A DNA stretch of 42,273 bases. Origin: Gnetum montanum. Lineage: Eukaryota > Streptophyta > Gnetopsida > Gnetales > Gnetaceae. Below are positions 1 to 10,286 of the stretch, piece after piece (position 1 is the first letter of the stretch; the number at the start of each line of letters is the position of its first letter). The stretch spans positions 452,666-494,938 of the forward strand of contig MNCI01017751.1 in the NCBI GenBank assembly GCA_015680685.1, in the 5' to 3' direction. Below the pieces are notes generated by a model that saw only the letters and a list, made by a program, of their open reading frames with translations, had not been told where the DNA came from and searched no databases. The translations under genes and the position numbers were made by a program.

Positions 1-293
1 AAGAATGATGGCACGCTTATGGATGACCAATGGAAAGCACAATCTTGGTGTGGGCAACAAGACATCTTCTTCTTTTCTCTCTCTTCTCTCTTAGCTACTA
101 AATAAGTTTAGATGTCAAATGTGTATAGTGTTCACTCTTGTTATCATGAATACTAATATTGACATGTATTGTAATGATGATCTGTTCACATGTCACCCCA
201 TTCACCATTAGTGTCATTCAAGTCAATAATCCCATACCTTTCCAATATTTTGTAAGGAACTCAAGGATGAGTTTTCATTCAGTCATGGGGGTA
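1..293 (+). mobile_element. 3' internal end of an upstream Ty3/gypsy copy, with polypurine tract
   Basis: Non-coding. Its last 75 bases or so closely match the stretch just before the other gypsy 3' LTR (about 13310-13380): both have the phrase 'caataatcccatacc', then a 'gttttcattca' block, then a short G-rich tract directly before TGATGAG. The G-rich tract at 284-293 (atgggggta) is the likely polypurine tract priming plus-strand synthesis. So the window opens inside one element whose LTR follows at 294, and most of that element lies to the left. Bases 1-200 are only loosely alignable to 13080-13300. Confidence 0.7.
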
Positions 294-1104
294 TGATGAG
301 CTGCGACATCGCGGATGAGATATCGCGTCCACCCTTGCTATATTGCGTACGTGATATCACGGCCCGCCATAATGTCTATAAATAAGAGGTAGCTTTCCTT
401 GTTCTAGGCACTTAGACTTAGACCCTTAGCTAAACTCTTGTAGTTTTACCATTTTAGAGTTAGAATAATTTCCATGTGCCCGCAGTAGGAGTCTTAAAGT
501 GAATAGATCTTTATTTGAGCAAATTATACCTGAGCACAAATTTGTGTACGACAATAAAGATGAACTTTCTTATAAACCTTGTAGCATATGGATTAAGCTA
601 AATAGTAATTAATTATTGTTCAAAGTTTAATGCTTTCCTAGTTAATCAATCTCTCTTAACCCTTGACTCTCCTAGTTAAGTGCACTTAGTACGACCGCTT
701 TGAGCATGTGTGTAGCACTTGGTAACCTAGTGACGACTAGCATTTGGTAATCCCAGCAGCATTGCACTGGTTCAGGATGTGTGCGGCAAGTGGGAACGGA
801 TACTGGTGTTACGACAATTAGAACTTAGTTATTGAATAGTTAATGAAAGTTAGTCACTTAGTTCTCCTCACCTTCCCCTATTAGCATAAGACATTAAAAA
901 GATAAAAGATATAAAAATCATATACCTCAAGCTTACTTAACCATATAACCGTGACAATACAGGTAAGTTTGGGAAGACAACGATTGATTAACTTTAAGTG
1001 TTCCATTAAGGTGCATGAGCACTTAGTCCTTGGAGTTCAACCAGATCGTGCGTGAAACACTCATATTCGTATGGTTGAGTGTAGGGGTACCTCGCCACTC
1101 ATCA
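294..1104 (+). repeat. Gypsy LTR 1 (3' LTR of the upstream copy)
   Basis: An 811-bp LTR with inverted ends TGATGAG...CTCATCA, preceded by a polypurine tract. A TATA box (TATAAATA) is at 377-384. A downstream block at 440-600, including 'aataaag' polyadenylation-like words and 'ataaaccttgtagca', aligns with the other two gypsy LTRs, and the last 20 bases are nearly the same in all three. The U3 portion (300-375) differs from the 3' LTR at 13381. It is unusually CpG-rich and dyad-rich, with a perfect 12-bp palindrome at 350-361 centred on GATATC. This marks it as a related but separate subfamily. Confidence 0.75.
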
Positions 1105-1899
1105 AATATGCACCTACTAGTCACATTTATGGGGAGTCTAGATTTCAGTAGTAGTGAAGCTCTTGCATTTTTTTCCATTCAAAAGTTAGAATTTTTTCCC
1201 TAAGTGCCCATAGTAGGAGTCATCGAGTGTATAGATCTTTATTCAAGCATTGTTGTACCTGAGGACAATAGTATGTGCATAAATAAAGATGAGCTTTTTG
1301 ATAAACCTTGTAGCACTTTGGATAGATAAGCTATTTTTTTTGTGCATTTAATGTTTTTAATTATTTATTAAATGATTTCAATTAGTTATCAAATATTTTC
1401 TAGTTATTATGTTAATGAGATAATTAAGCGAGATAGATTACACACATAAGTACAACTGCTTCGAGTGTAATATGTATTCGCTTGGTAATCCCAGCAACAC
1501 TATTACTTGGTATGCCCAGTAGTGTAGTGTCTGGTCACCTAGTAGTGGATATGTGGGTTTAGGATGTGTAGGGAAAGTGGGAATGGATACTTATGTTAGG
1601 ATTAGTTAAATAATTAGTTAATTAGTAATTTAGATTAGTTAATTAAACTCCTTTTATCTATGTTCTGAGCATCAAAATATAAAATACAAAATGATAAAAA
1701 TCAAATGCCTCAATTACACTTAACCATACCAACATACATCACAAGTGTAATTGGAAGGACAAAAATTGACCTTAAGGCTAGATTCACTTCCTAAAGGGCT
1801 AGTGCATTGGAAATGATAAAGTCCACAAAATTCAATCGGATCATTCGTGAACGCTTGTGATTCATATGGTTGGGTGTTGGGGTACCTCGTCACTCATCA
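1105..1899 (+). repeat. 5'-truncated 5' LTR of the main gypsy element
   Basis: It starts abruptly right after LTR 1 at a point equivalent to base 135 of the 928-bp 3' LTR (13515 onward), so U3 and the TATA box are missing. From there it aligns along its whole length with 13515-14308, including 'catttatgggga', 'aataaagatgagctt', 'ataaaccttgtagcactt', repeated 'cttggtaatcccag' words and the terminal CTCATCA. Without U3 this LTR cannot act as a promoter. The head-to-tail arrangement with LTR 1 suggests unequal LTR recombination or insertion plus deletion. Confidence 0.8.
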
Positions 1900-1900
1900 T

Positions 1901-1918
1901 TGGCACTGTTGCTAGGAA
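1901..1918 (+). other. Primer-binding site, decayed tRNA-Asp type
   Basis: Begins one base after the LTR end. The 18 bases tggcactgttgctaggaa differ from the complement of a plant tRNA-Asp 3' end (TGGCGCCGTTGCCGGGG...) only by C-to-T or G-to-A transitions. tRNA-Asp sites are known from Athila-type plant gypsy elements, in agreement with the pol sequence. The tRNA sequence is from memory. Confidence 0.65.
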
Positions 1919-2053
1919 TTTTGTTTGTGGAACGTGCACTATGTAGGTCTAAGTGGATACCACTAATATCATTGTATGAACCTAAAAGTCAATAACATTC
2001 ATAATATACATAAATTATAAAAGTAGAATAATAATTTAATTTTGTTTTACAAA
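1919..2053 (+). other. Untranslated leader of the gypsy element
   Basis: AT-rich stretch between the primer-binding site and the first gag-like ATG at 2054. No ORF or other motif is seen. Confidence 0.5.
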
Positions 2054-4520
2054 ATGTCTTCTTCTTCTTGTAAGCCTAAAGATACTAAACCACTAGTCCC
2101 ACAGGAATGCAAGGTGGTATACACTCATCGAAATCAGTTTGTGTTGAATTTCACCTTCATCCTGCATTAGGATGAATAACTGCAATGGCGTGATATGGAG
2201 GGAAACATTGTTTTGCCCCCTAATAGATCTATGCCCAGAATGCTATTTAAAAGCCTTAAGAAGTTAGGCATAACATATCTTCATGAAGAGTACGTTGTGG
2301 ATGGATATGACACTCAGAACTATTGTCCCACTGAAACATAACGTGCAAGATAAATGTCAGGAGAGACTCCATGAAGCCACAAAGGGAAAACATTACACTA
2401 ACCTCTTATTCTACTAAATCAAGAGGACAATGAGGATCCTCCCTTGGAAGGTTCTCAACATGAATATTCTCCATCCCCTACTAATGATGGTGAGGATGTG
2501 AACTTGACATTGTGATTAACTATTCATAGACTGGCTTCAAGGAAGAGTGATAGCCAAGGTAGGGACTCGGGTGAAAATCACAATAATAAGGGGTCTAATG
2601 ATGGTGATCGTAAAAAGTGTAAGAGTGATGGTGGACACTGTGGTGGCAATGGCAGTCCACCTTCCTCTTCATCCTCTTCATCTAATTTTAAACATTCCTC
2701 TTCATCTAATGATCCTCATGGAAGCCACCATCGAAACAACTATGATGAAGATGATCGATGAAATAACAGTACTCGTGAAGGCCACCAAAATCGAAGAGGT
2801 GGCCAAAACAATTATCAGCATCATCAATGCAGTGATGATGATAAACCTTTACTAGGTGACTCGAAGTCTGCTTAACATTGTAGAGGTAGTAAGAATCCCA
2901 AATAGGCATATGAAGGATAGTTAGATCAAGCACCTCGATATGAATAATATCCCAAGATTTGAGAGGGGATATAATTCTAATTCACAAACACATCTACAAG
3001 CTTTTCAAGATGCCTGTGCCTTATAGAACATTAAGAATGAGTGGCAGAAACTCAAGCTTTTCCAAAGGACACTCATTAAGGAAGCTGAAAGTTGGTACTA
3101 GTCCTTAGAACTGGAATCTATCTGAAGATGAAGTACCATGTTAGAACTATTCAATGACAAATATCAAATGTACTCTAGAGTGTCTAACTTGAGAAAGCAA
3201 ATCCAAGGTTGGAAACAAGGAGCATATGAACCCTTGGATGCTACCATGGATTGATACTATTCACTCCTACATAGATTTCCTAGCCATGGTTACTCTCAGA
3301 GGGAATAACTTTTCCACATCATAGATGGGCTTAAGGTAGAAATAAGAAGAACCCTTGGAGTATATGCCCAAGGGAGGTTGTTTGAAATGAGAGCTCATTA
3401 GATCCAATGGCTAATTAAGTAGGTAGCAAAAGAAGAAGATGAGCTACAAAAAAGGGAGAGTGCTGAAGAGTATAATAGGGATCCATCCATCAAAAAATGA
3501 GAGGTCCAATTTTGTGATGAGGAGGAGTCACCACTTGATGAAGTGGTGAATAAAAGACCTTGCTCATCCAAAATTTGATTTATGCTATTTCGGCCAAGGT
3601 TGAGAAGTTATGGGACTCTTTGGATGAAAATATTCAAACTGATTTAAAGATTGCTGAAGAATCCAAAGAGAAAAATAGTGATCATAACCATAAACAACAA
3701 AAAGAAGCTGAATGTGCCTATCAAAGAGGTAAGGGCAAAGCTGTTGTAGTAGAGGAAGTTGTGAAATTTGACTCTGATGATGAAACTGAATGTGACATAT
3801 ATCAATATGAACATCCAAAGGGATGCTACCCTATGGTGTCATACTTACAAGAGTTTGGAGTGTATGCATTAAATCCTCAACCTAGCATGTAGGCAAGCTC
3901 CAAGATGATTACCTTACCCTCAAGGTAGCCCAAGGCAGTTCCACCAATAGCAAAAAGCTTACTACCTACGTGGAACTCCTTCACAATGTTATGGATAGTA
4001 TCAACAATGGTATCAACCACAGTCATGGAGAATGCCACCACCAAGGCAACAATACCCTTATAGGCAACCAGATCCATACGAGTACTATGTTTAGAAATCC
4101 ATCTCCCCTAGAAGTTCAGTAAGTTATGCATCATTCCATCATGACTATTACCATCTATTGTACCATTGAACACGTTCACCATCTACTCAAGGAGAAAACC
4201 CATATCTGTATCCTTATCATCCTCCACATCCCTTTGCACCTACACCTCCACCTTCAACTTAGTTACCTACTACTCCATCCATGCAGGGCGAAATTCCTTC
4301 ACAATCGTAGCAATGAAATGTTACAATGGCTATACACTCACAACCAGTTTTTCAACCAAATGATCCAAATAATTGATTAAAGAAAAAACCTTTCTTTGGG
4401 CCCAACAGTCTATTCCAGCCCTCACAACCTACTCCAGCTGATCACCCTACATCTCTGGTACCCTCATCCTCTACATCAAATACCTTCGAGCACCCTTCAA
4501 ACCAAGTGCCACCTAGGATC
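2054..4520 (+). pseudogene. Gypsy gag (capsid/nucleocapsid) remnant
   Basis: Gag would form the virus-like particle that packages element RNA. The likely start is the ATG at 2054 (MSSSSCKPKD...). A Ser/Gly/Asn/Asp-rich segment follows at about 2530-2870. A Retrotrans_gag-type core lies at about 2948-3430, read in pieces such as PRFERGYN, KEAESWY, ELFNDKYQMYS and RTLGVYAQGRLFE. A charged stretch is open at 3560-3892. A Pro/Gln/Tyr-rich tail runs to about 4520. Several frameshifts and many stops, mostly TAG or TAA, break it. I see no CCHC zinc knuckle. Confidence 0.7.
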
Positions 4521-4529
4521 TGCACTACA

Positions 4530-5062
4530 ATGCTAACTCATGTTTTTTCTAACTAGATCAAGGTTGGTAACCTTCCTACAAAAAGATATGATCTAGGAAG
4601 TCTACTCATCTTTCTATAGATTGCCAGATAAGAGCCATACAAGGCTCTTCTTGACTCTAGTTCTAGAGTTAACCTCATCTCCCATGATATGTACAAGGCC
4701 TCGAATCTACCACCTCTTAAGAAGAGCAATATCCATATAGAATTAGCAGATTAGTTGATTACAGTCCCTTTGGGATTAGTAGAGGACATTGTAATCACAG
4801 TTTTTGGGTGGTCCTATCCTGCTAATTTTCTAGTAATCAAGGTGAACAACTGTAAAAGTGACTTCCCCATCATCATGGAAAGGGCTTGGTTAAGCACGAT
4901 CAAGGCATGAATGGGTATAAGAAACTTATTTCTCAAAATATCTAAGGAGAATAAGTTAGGAAAAATTAAGAAGAAGCGTATTCCATGCATCATGTATAGC
5001 GATAACGGGTGCAATTGCATGTAAAATATTTGGTCAATCAAAAGTACATACATTGAGGCATG
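4530..5062 (+). pseudogene. Gypsy aspartic protease remnant
   Basis: The retropepsin domain would cut the Gag-Pol polyprotein. The pieces visible in order are YKALLDSSSRVNLIS (active-site region; the family has LLD-x-G, so Asp is kept but the Gly is Ser), then a leucine-rich strand with VPLGLVEDI, then a degraded flap/C-terminal part ending near PIIMERAW, where related elements have a LGRP-like motif. The overall spacing matches Athila/Tat proteases, which sit between gag and RT. At least five stops interrupt it. About 100 unassigned bases lead on to the RT leader. Confidence 0.65.
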
Positions 5063-5162
5063 TAATTAGTATGCACAAGAAATTAATATTCAATGATGTC
5101 TATACACACCAGCCACAAAGCAAGAGGGCACCCAGTGGCTAATCGTTGATTCAGATAGCAAC

Positions 5163-6360
5163 ATGATATGCATGGAGCCAACTGAGAGTCTAACATATGC
5201 ATATGTTGAAGGTATGGATAAAATTGAAGAAGTCCATTTTAAACTCTCTAATGAAGATGATGATAATTATTGGGGAGAGTTGGCGATCCCTGATCACTTC
5301 AAGCAGGAGCCCTTAGAACTAAAAAATTTACTAGTCGAAATGGAGTATACATTTTTAAAGAATGGAAAACTAGTCATCATTAATGCCAAGCTTGCTCCTG
5401 AACAAAAAGAAAAGTTGTTGAAAGTGGTGAATAAATGGTCATCAGCCTTTGCTTGATCATATCTAGAGTTAATAGGAATCAATCCAAGGATATGCCAGCA
5501 TTGCATCTACACTTACTCGATCATGAAGCCTAGAAGGTAGCCATAAAGGCAGCTAAACCCCAAATTGAAGTAAATCAGCAAGGAGGAGATAGAGCAACTC
5601 CTCAAAGTAGGGTTTATCTATCCAATCATGCATAGTGAGTGGATTAGCCCACTCGTAATTGTACCAAAGAAGGATGGTTTGCATTGACTTTAGGTTGTTA
5701 AATATGGCAACATTTAAGGATCACTTTCCTTTTCCATTTGTGGATCAAGTGTTAGACACCATATTTGGACATGGTTATTATAGTTTTCTGGATAGTTATA
5801 GTGGCTATAACCAAATAAAAATTGCACTAGAAGACTAGGCCAAGACAACATTCATGACTCTTTGGGGGACTTTTGCATGCTGTAAGATGCCATTTGGCCT
5901 ATGCATTGCCCCTGCAACATTTTAATACTTGGTCCTTAGTATCTTTCAACAATAAATCAGTAGTGGTGTTGAATTCTTCATGGATAACTTCTTCACCTAT
6001 GGAGCTACCTTTGAGTAAGCCTTGGACTAACTTGAGCAAGTACTAAAGAGATGTGTTGAGACAAACCTACAGCTCAACTGGCAAAAGATCCATCTCATGG
6101 TCCAAGAAGGCATTGTGCTAGGGCATCGAATTTTGTAGAAAGAGATTGAGGTAGATATAGAAAAGATAAGGGTCATCCAAAGAATAACATGCCAACCAGA
6201 GACCATTAAAGATGTTCAATCATTCATTGGACACATTGGTTACTACAAGTGCTTTATTGAGAATTTCTCTAAGGTTGCAAACTCATTGGTAAAACCTACA
6301 AAGAAAGATGCATCTTTTATTTAGACCAAGGAATGTGAAAACACATTCCAATATTTAAAA
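5163..6360 (+). pseudogene. Gypsy reverse transcriptase remnant
   Basis: Copies element RNA into DNA. A leader ORF at 5163-5456 (ending NKWSSAFA, at the usual FAWS position) is followed by the fingers/palm region: EEIEQLLKVGFIYP, WISPLVIVPKKDG, DHFPFPFVD, SFLDSYSGYNQI, LWGTFACCKMPFGLC. The catalytic box reads FMDNF at 5977-5991 where active enzymes have two Asp: the second (codon 5986-5988, AAC) is Asn, so this RT is dead. The thumb/connection part (FIGHIGYYKCFIENFS) lies at about 6217-6270. A frameshift near 5690 and many stops are present. The motif style is non-chromovirus Athila/Tat. Confidence 0.85.
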
Positions 6361-6384
6361 GGGAAACTCATAGAAAAACTAATC

Positions 6385-6860
6385 CTACGAGCACTTGATT
6401 GGTCTAAACCATTCCATATCATGATAGACGCATCTAACTATGCTTTGGGAGCTATGCTCACATAGATGGATGATAAGAAACATCCATATTATATCCACTG
6501 CATGATTCAAAGCATTGTGGGAGCATAGTTAAATTATACCACCAAAAAGAAGGAATTAATGGCAGTGGTGTATGGGCTAGAAAAGTTTAGACATTATGTG
6601 CTAGGTTACAAAGTATTTGAACATATAGACCACAGTGCAATTCACTTCCTTATGAATAAGCTGGTAAGCCCTCATGTTATATGGTGGCTTGTGATCTTAC
6701 AGGAATTCAATCTTACTATGGTAGATCAAAAAGGAACTGAGAATGTGGTAACTAACCATCTTTCTTGCTTAAGATGGAATAACAAAGAGGAGGAGAACCT
6801 ACTCTCTAATCAATTTCTAGATGAACTCCTCTTTACTAGAGTAATAAATGAATGAACTCC
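6385..6860 (+). pseudogene. Gypsy RNase H remnant
   Basis: Degrades the RNA strand during reverse transcription. The catalytic positions are recognisable: Asp in IMIDASNYALGA (about 6420), Glu in KKKELMAVVYGLEKFRHY (about 6550) and Asp in EHIDHSAIHFL (about 6620). The tail ENVVTNHLSCLRW, at 6740-6780, matches the end of the usual domain. From 6559 to 6855 the frame is open for 98 codons, the best-preserved coding stretch of this element. Two stops (about 6463 and 6526) precede it. Confidence 0.8.
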
Positions 6861-6869
6861 TAAAAAAGA

Positions 6870-8110
6870 AATATGGTATAATGACATTTTCACATATCTT
6901 CTCACTCAGGAGATGCCACAAGACTTGAATTTTAGGAAGAAGTAATAATTTCTTCATCGAGTCAAATACTTCATGGAAATCAATAGACATCCTTACAAGG
7001 TGTGTGCTGATGGCTTGATCCATAAGTGTGTCCCTAATGAAGATCAACTACACATTCTCTAGGATGCTCATGAAGGACCTTGTGGAGGCCACTATGCAGG
7101 GAGACACATTGCCATAAAAATCCTAATGGAAAGATACTATTGGCCCATAATATTTAGGAATGCCCACTAGTTTGTCAAGTCTTGTGAACATTGTTAATGT
7201 GATGGGGGGATGACCACTCGTATGGAAGATCCTTAATAGTGGATTCAACCACTAGAACCTTTCGACATATGGGGTGTTAACTTCATGGGTCCCATCACAT
7301 CCATGTCTAACGGGGAAGCATATATTATAGTAGTAGTTGATTATTGCACAAAATGAGCTGAAGTGGTAGCTGTTACAAATTGCACATCATCCACTACCAC
7401 CAGATTTATATAACAACGTATTGTAAATAGATTTGGGGTGCCGTGTTCACTAATTTCTAATAATGGAACTCATTTCATAAGTTCCAAATTTTGAAAATTA
7501 ATGTAACACTTTGGGGTAGAACATAAATTAACAACACCTTACCACCCCCAAGCCAACAATCAAGCAGAGGTAACCAACTGGGAGCTTACAAAAATATTAA
7601 CACGAACCATTAGCAAATATAGGAAGGATTGGAGCACAAAAGTTAATGATGCTCTGTGGGCTTACTGATCAACTTGGAAACTTCCTATTGGATATTCTCC
7701 CTATGAGTTAGTGTACGGGAAACTTCCAACGCTTCCAATTCAATCTGATTGAACTTTGTACACTATTAATGGCTTGTGAAGTAAACCTTGACCTAAGTTT
7801 AGCACAAAAGGAAAGATTGATCAATCTGAACATGCTAGATGAAAATCACTTAGTGGCCCTATCTTTGAATGAGGTGAACAAGGCATTCAACAAGTAATGC
7901 CATGACCTTAGAATTAGGAAAGTAAGGTTTCAACCAAGAGATAAGGTTCTCTACTAGAACCGCACACATGTACCTCAAAAGGAAAAATTTCAAACATTGT
8001 GGGAGGGACCTTATATAATTGATCAAACCTTTCCCTCTGGGGCCATGATAATTTACAAACTTGATAGCCCAAATAAGAAGTAGTTAGTCAATATCCAACA
8101 AATTACACCT
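6870..8110 (+). pseudogene. Gypsy integrase remnant
   Basis: Would insert the DNA copy into the host genome. The zinc-binding N-terminus is visible as DAHEGPCGGHYAG (about 7050) and SCEHC (about 7183). The core begins FDIWGVNFMGP: the codon at 7279-7281 is AAC (Asn) where the first catalytic Asp belongs. The second Asp is also Asn (AAT 7459-7461, in SNNGTHF). The Glu is kept (7567-7569, in QAEV). The C-terminal domain includes RFQPRDKVLY and LWEGPYIID, after a frameshift near 7740. No chromodomain follows, as expected for the Athila/Tat lineage. Confidence 0.85.
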
Positions 8111-8808
8111 TTCCTAGAACCAAGATAGGCTAGTGTAACTACCACCTCACCTAATGGACACCCACATTCTATTTTTCGAATCTCCTCCTTCCAACTTAGT
8201 TGTGAGGGAGATGGCCATTTATGTTGACCATTAGCATGGCCTCTTAGTTTTTCTACCTTTTTATTTTTCACATTTTTGAAATTTTTCAAATTTTATACCA
8301 TTTTAAGTACATTTAAATTTTTTTGATTCTTTTATACTTATATATTTTACTTTATTTTGTTTCTTTTGATTAAGTGTGATATTTTTTCATTTTTTCTAAT
8401 AAATTTTATTTATTATAATAGGACACAATGCTACTATTGTTGTTTTTTACTAATGATGGTTTGTGCTTAATGTGTAATTGTCGATGTTTGGCTTTTATTT
8501 TTGAATTTTAATGTCTAATGACTTTGACATGGTTTATTTTTCATGGAACAGGTAGTGAGTCCACATCATCTACCCATCCAATGAACTCTATGGTTTGAGG
8601 TCTCTTTTTCATTAAAGAAACTTTTAATCAATCAGTGACCTTAATAGTTCTAGAATTAGAAAGGATCCAAAGGTTTGTAAAGGGTGTGACTTTAAGGGGA
8701 CTCAATATTCTTTATACTCTTCTTCTTTCTTGAGTGCTTGAGTGTTTTTTCGTGAACTTCTTACTGTTCCATACCACCCAATGATAGGAAGATAAATAAT
8801 GTTATTGC

Positions 8809-9000
8809 ATGGTGTGATTCCCATCATTCAAAAAATAAAAAAAAATAAAACAAAACAAAACACAAAAAAACAATGATGTGAATTCAAAGAACATCCCTTC
8901 GACATGAATAAGTCCTTTGATGGTGTGGTTCCCATTTCAAAAAAAAAACACAATGGGAATTCAAAGCACATCCCTTGGACAAATAAAAGGGCTACAAGCA
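8809..9000 (+). repeat. Two degenerate tandem repeats, period about 111 bp
   Basis: Each unit opens with ATGGTGTG(A/G)TTCCCAT (8809 and 8920), then an A-rich run, then a block ending AATTCAAAG(A/C)(A/G)CATCCCTT. The second unit is shorter because its A-rich run is shorter. Confidence 0.75.
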
Positions 9001-9784
9001 TTTGTTATGGGACTTGAAAGACATACATCTATGCTTGAAGGTCCCATCTAACTAATGCCCTCTCTCTCTCACTTCCTACTTCTCTCTCCTCTTTGTGGAA
9101 TGGTGGTTATCTTGTGGGGACACTCTTGTGTCTTAAGTGGATGGATCGGTCTTAGTGTGGTGATGCGAAGTCACTAAAAGTGAAAGGCTTTGGTCTGGAC
9201 CAAGGATGAAACTTCTTAGGTCATTTTAACCACAATTCCACAAGGGACTTCTTATGACCTCAATTTGGAACTCCATTCCACCTTCTCTATCATCCATCCA
9301 TGCTACCATAACTCACCTCACTACTGGGTTCTATGTCATATTCTATGTCTTAGTTTGACATATTGGGATTCTTGAGTGGATTCTTTTCGGTTGGTCCTTA
9401 ACTTGTCATGATCATTAAATCGACTACGGGGCCCACAGACTCCTTAGTTGAGGTTATGCAAGGGCAAAAAGGGCATGAGCCTACTATGGGAAGGACCCAC
9501 TTGCATAGCTTTTGGTTTGATTATTTAAGGTTCCTTACCTTTGACATCGCTACAATCTTATATTTCATATTTTCCATTGTATAAACTGCTCAATACTGCT
9601 TAATCTTTCATTGCATTCATCCATTAAATAATTTTTTTTCTATCTTTTCAAATTTATAAACTTAAACATCATCTTCTCATGATTTCATACTATTCTTGGT
9701 TTTCTAAGCTTTCATTTGACCCCAATTTCTTTGAAAAATTCCTTGTATTTTGAAAGTTTGACAAAAGTCAATGGTGGTCAATAG

Positions 9785-9812
9785 CTACATTGATGAGGCC
9801 TCATCGATGTAG
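9785..9812. repeat. 28-bp near-perfect palindrome in the gypsy spacer
   Basis: Centred on AGGCCT between 9798 and 9799. Thirteen of the fourteen arm positions pair; the exception is T9791 against G9806. A related dyad is in U3 of the 3' LTR at about 13402-13427 and a weaker one at about 13471-13495. Confidence 0.85.
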
Positions 9813-10286
9813 TACAAAAATACTATATATACCACTAGAGAGTTTGGAATTTTTTGTGATTTACTCATAACACATAGGGAATTTTTGCAATTTTTCAAAG
9901 CCCAAAACCTTCCAGAGTCCATAACTTTCAAACCGTTTGTCCAAATCACTTCGTTTTTCGATCCTGCACTTACCAAAGGTAAGCTCTTTATTGTGGGGGC
10001 CACAAACCTTAAGGTTTCCAATGTAATTTTCAAAAAAAATTTCTAACTCCCACAAGGTTTAGTAACCTTAATCATACATAAACATCAATTTTTTCCAAAT
10101 TAACTCTTTCAACAATCTTTAGGATGATTTATCAATGATAAGGCATAAATAGAAATAACAATTAAGTTAATTAAATCAGCCATAATCACAACTTAGCAAT
10201 GTGTAAATACCCTCAAGAGTTCAGGTATCCCAATTGTTTTAAAGTTACACAATGATTGCTAATCCATGGTTTTATTATGATTATAG

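Larger units (their letters stand above)
8110..10286 (+). other. Non-coding spacer of the gypsy element between pol and the 3' ORF
   Basis: No coding sequence is recognised. It contains T-rich stretches (8230-8450), a pair of degenerate tandem repeats (8809-9000) and a hairpin (9785-9812). Athila/Tat elements often carry a long region between integrase and an additional 3' ORF, so this probably belongs to the element and is not an insertion. A word near the hairpin (gctacat..gatgaggcctcatcgat) recurs in U3 of the 3' LTR. Confidence 0.55.

Noticed and set aside
2547-2855. 102-residue Met/Val/Ile-rich ORF
   Set aside because: Shadow frame of the Ser/Gly/Asn-rich gag segment; the other frame has the protein-like composition.
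7900-8300. Chromodomain after the gypsy integrase
   Set aside because: The C-terminus fades into non-coding T-rich DNA without the aromatic chromodomain pattern.
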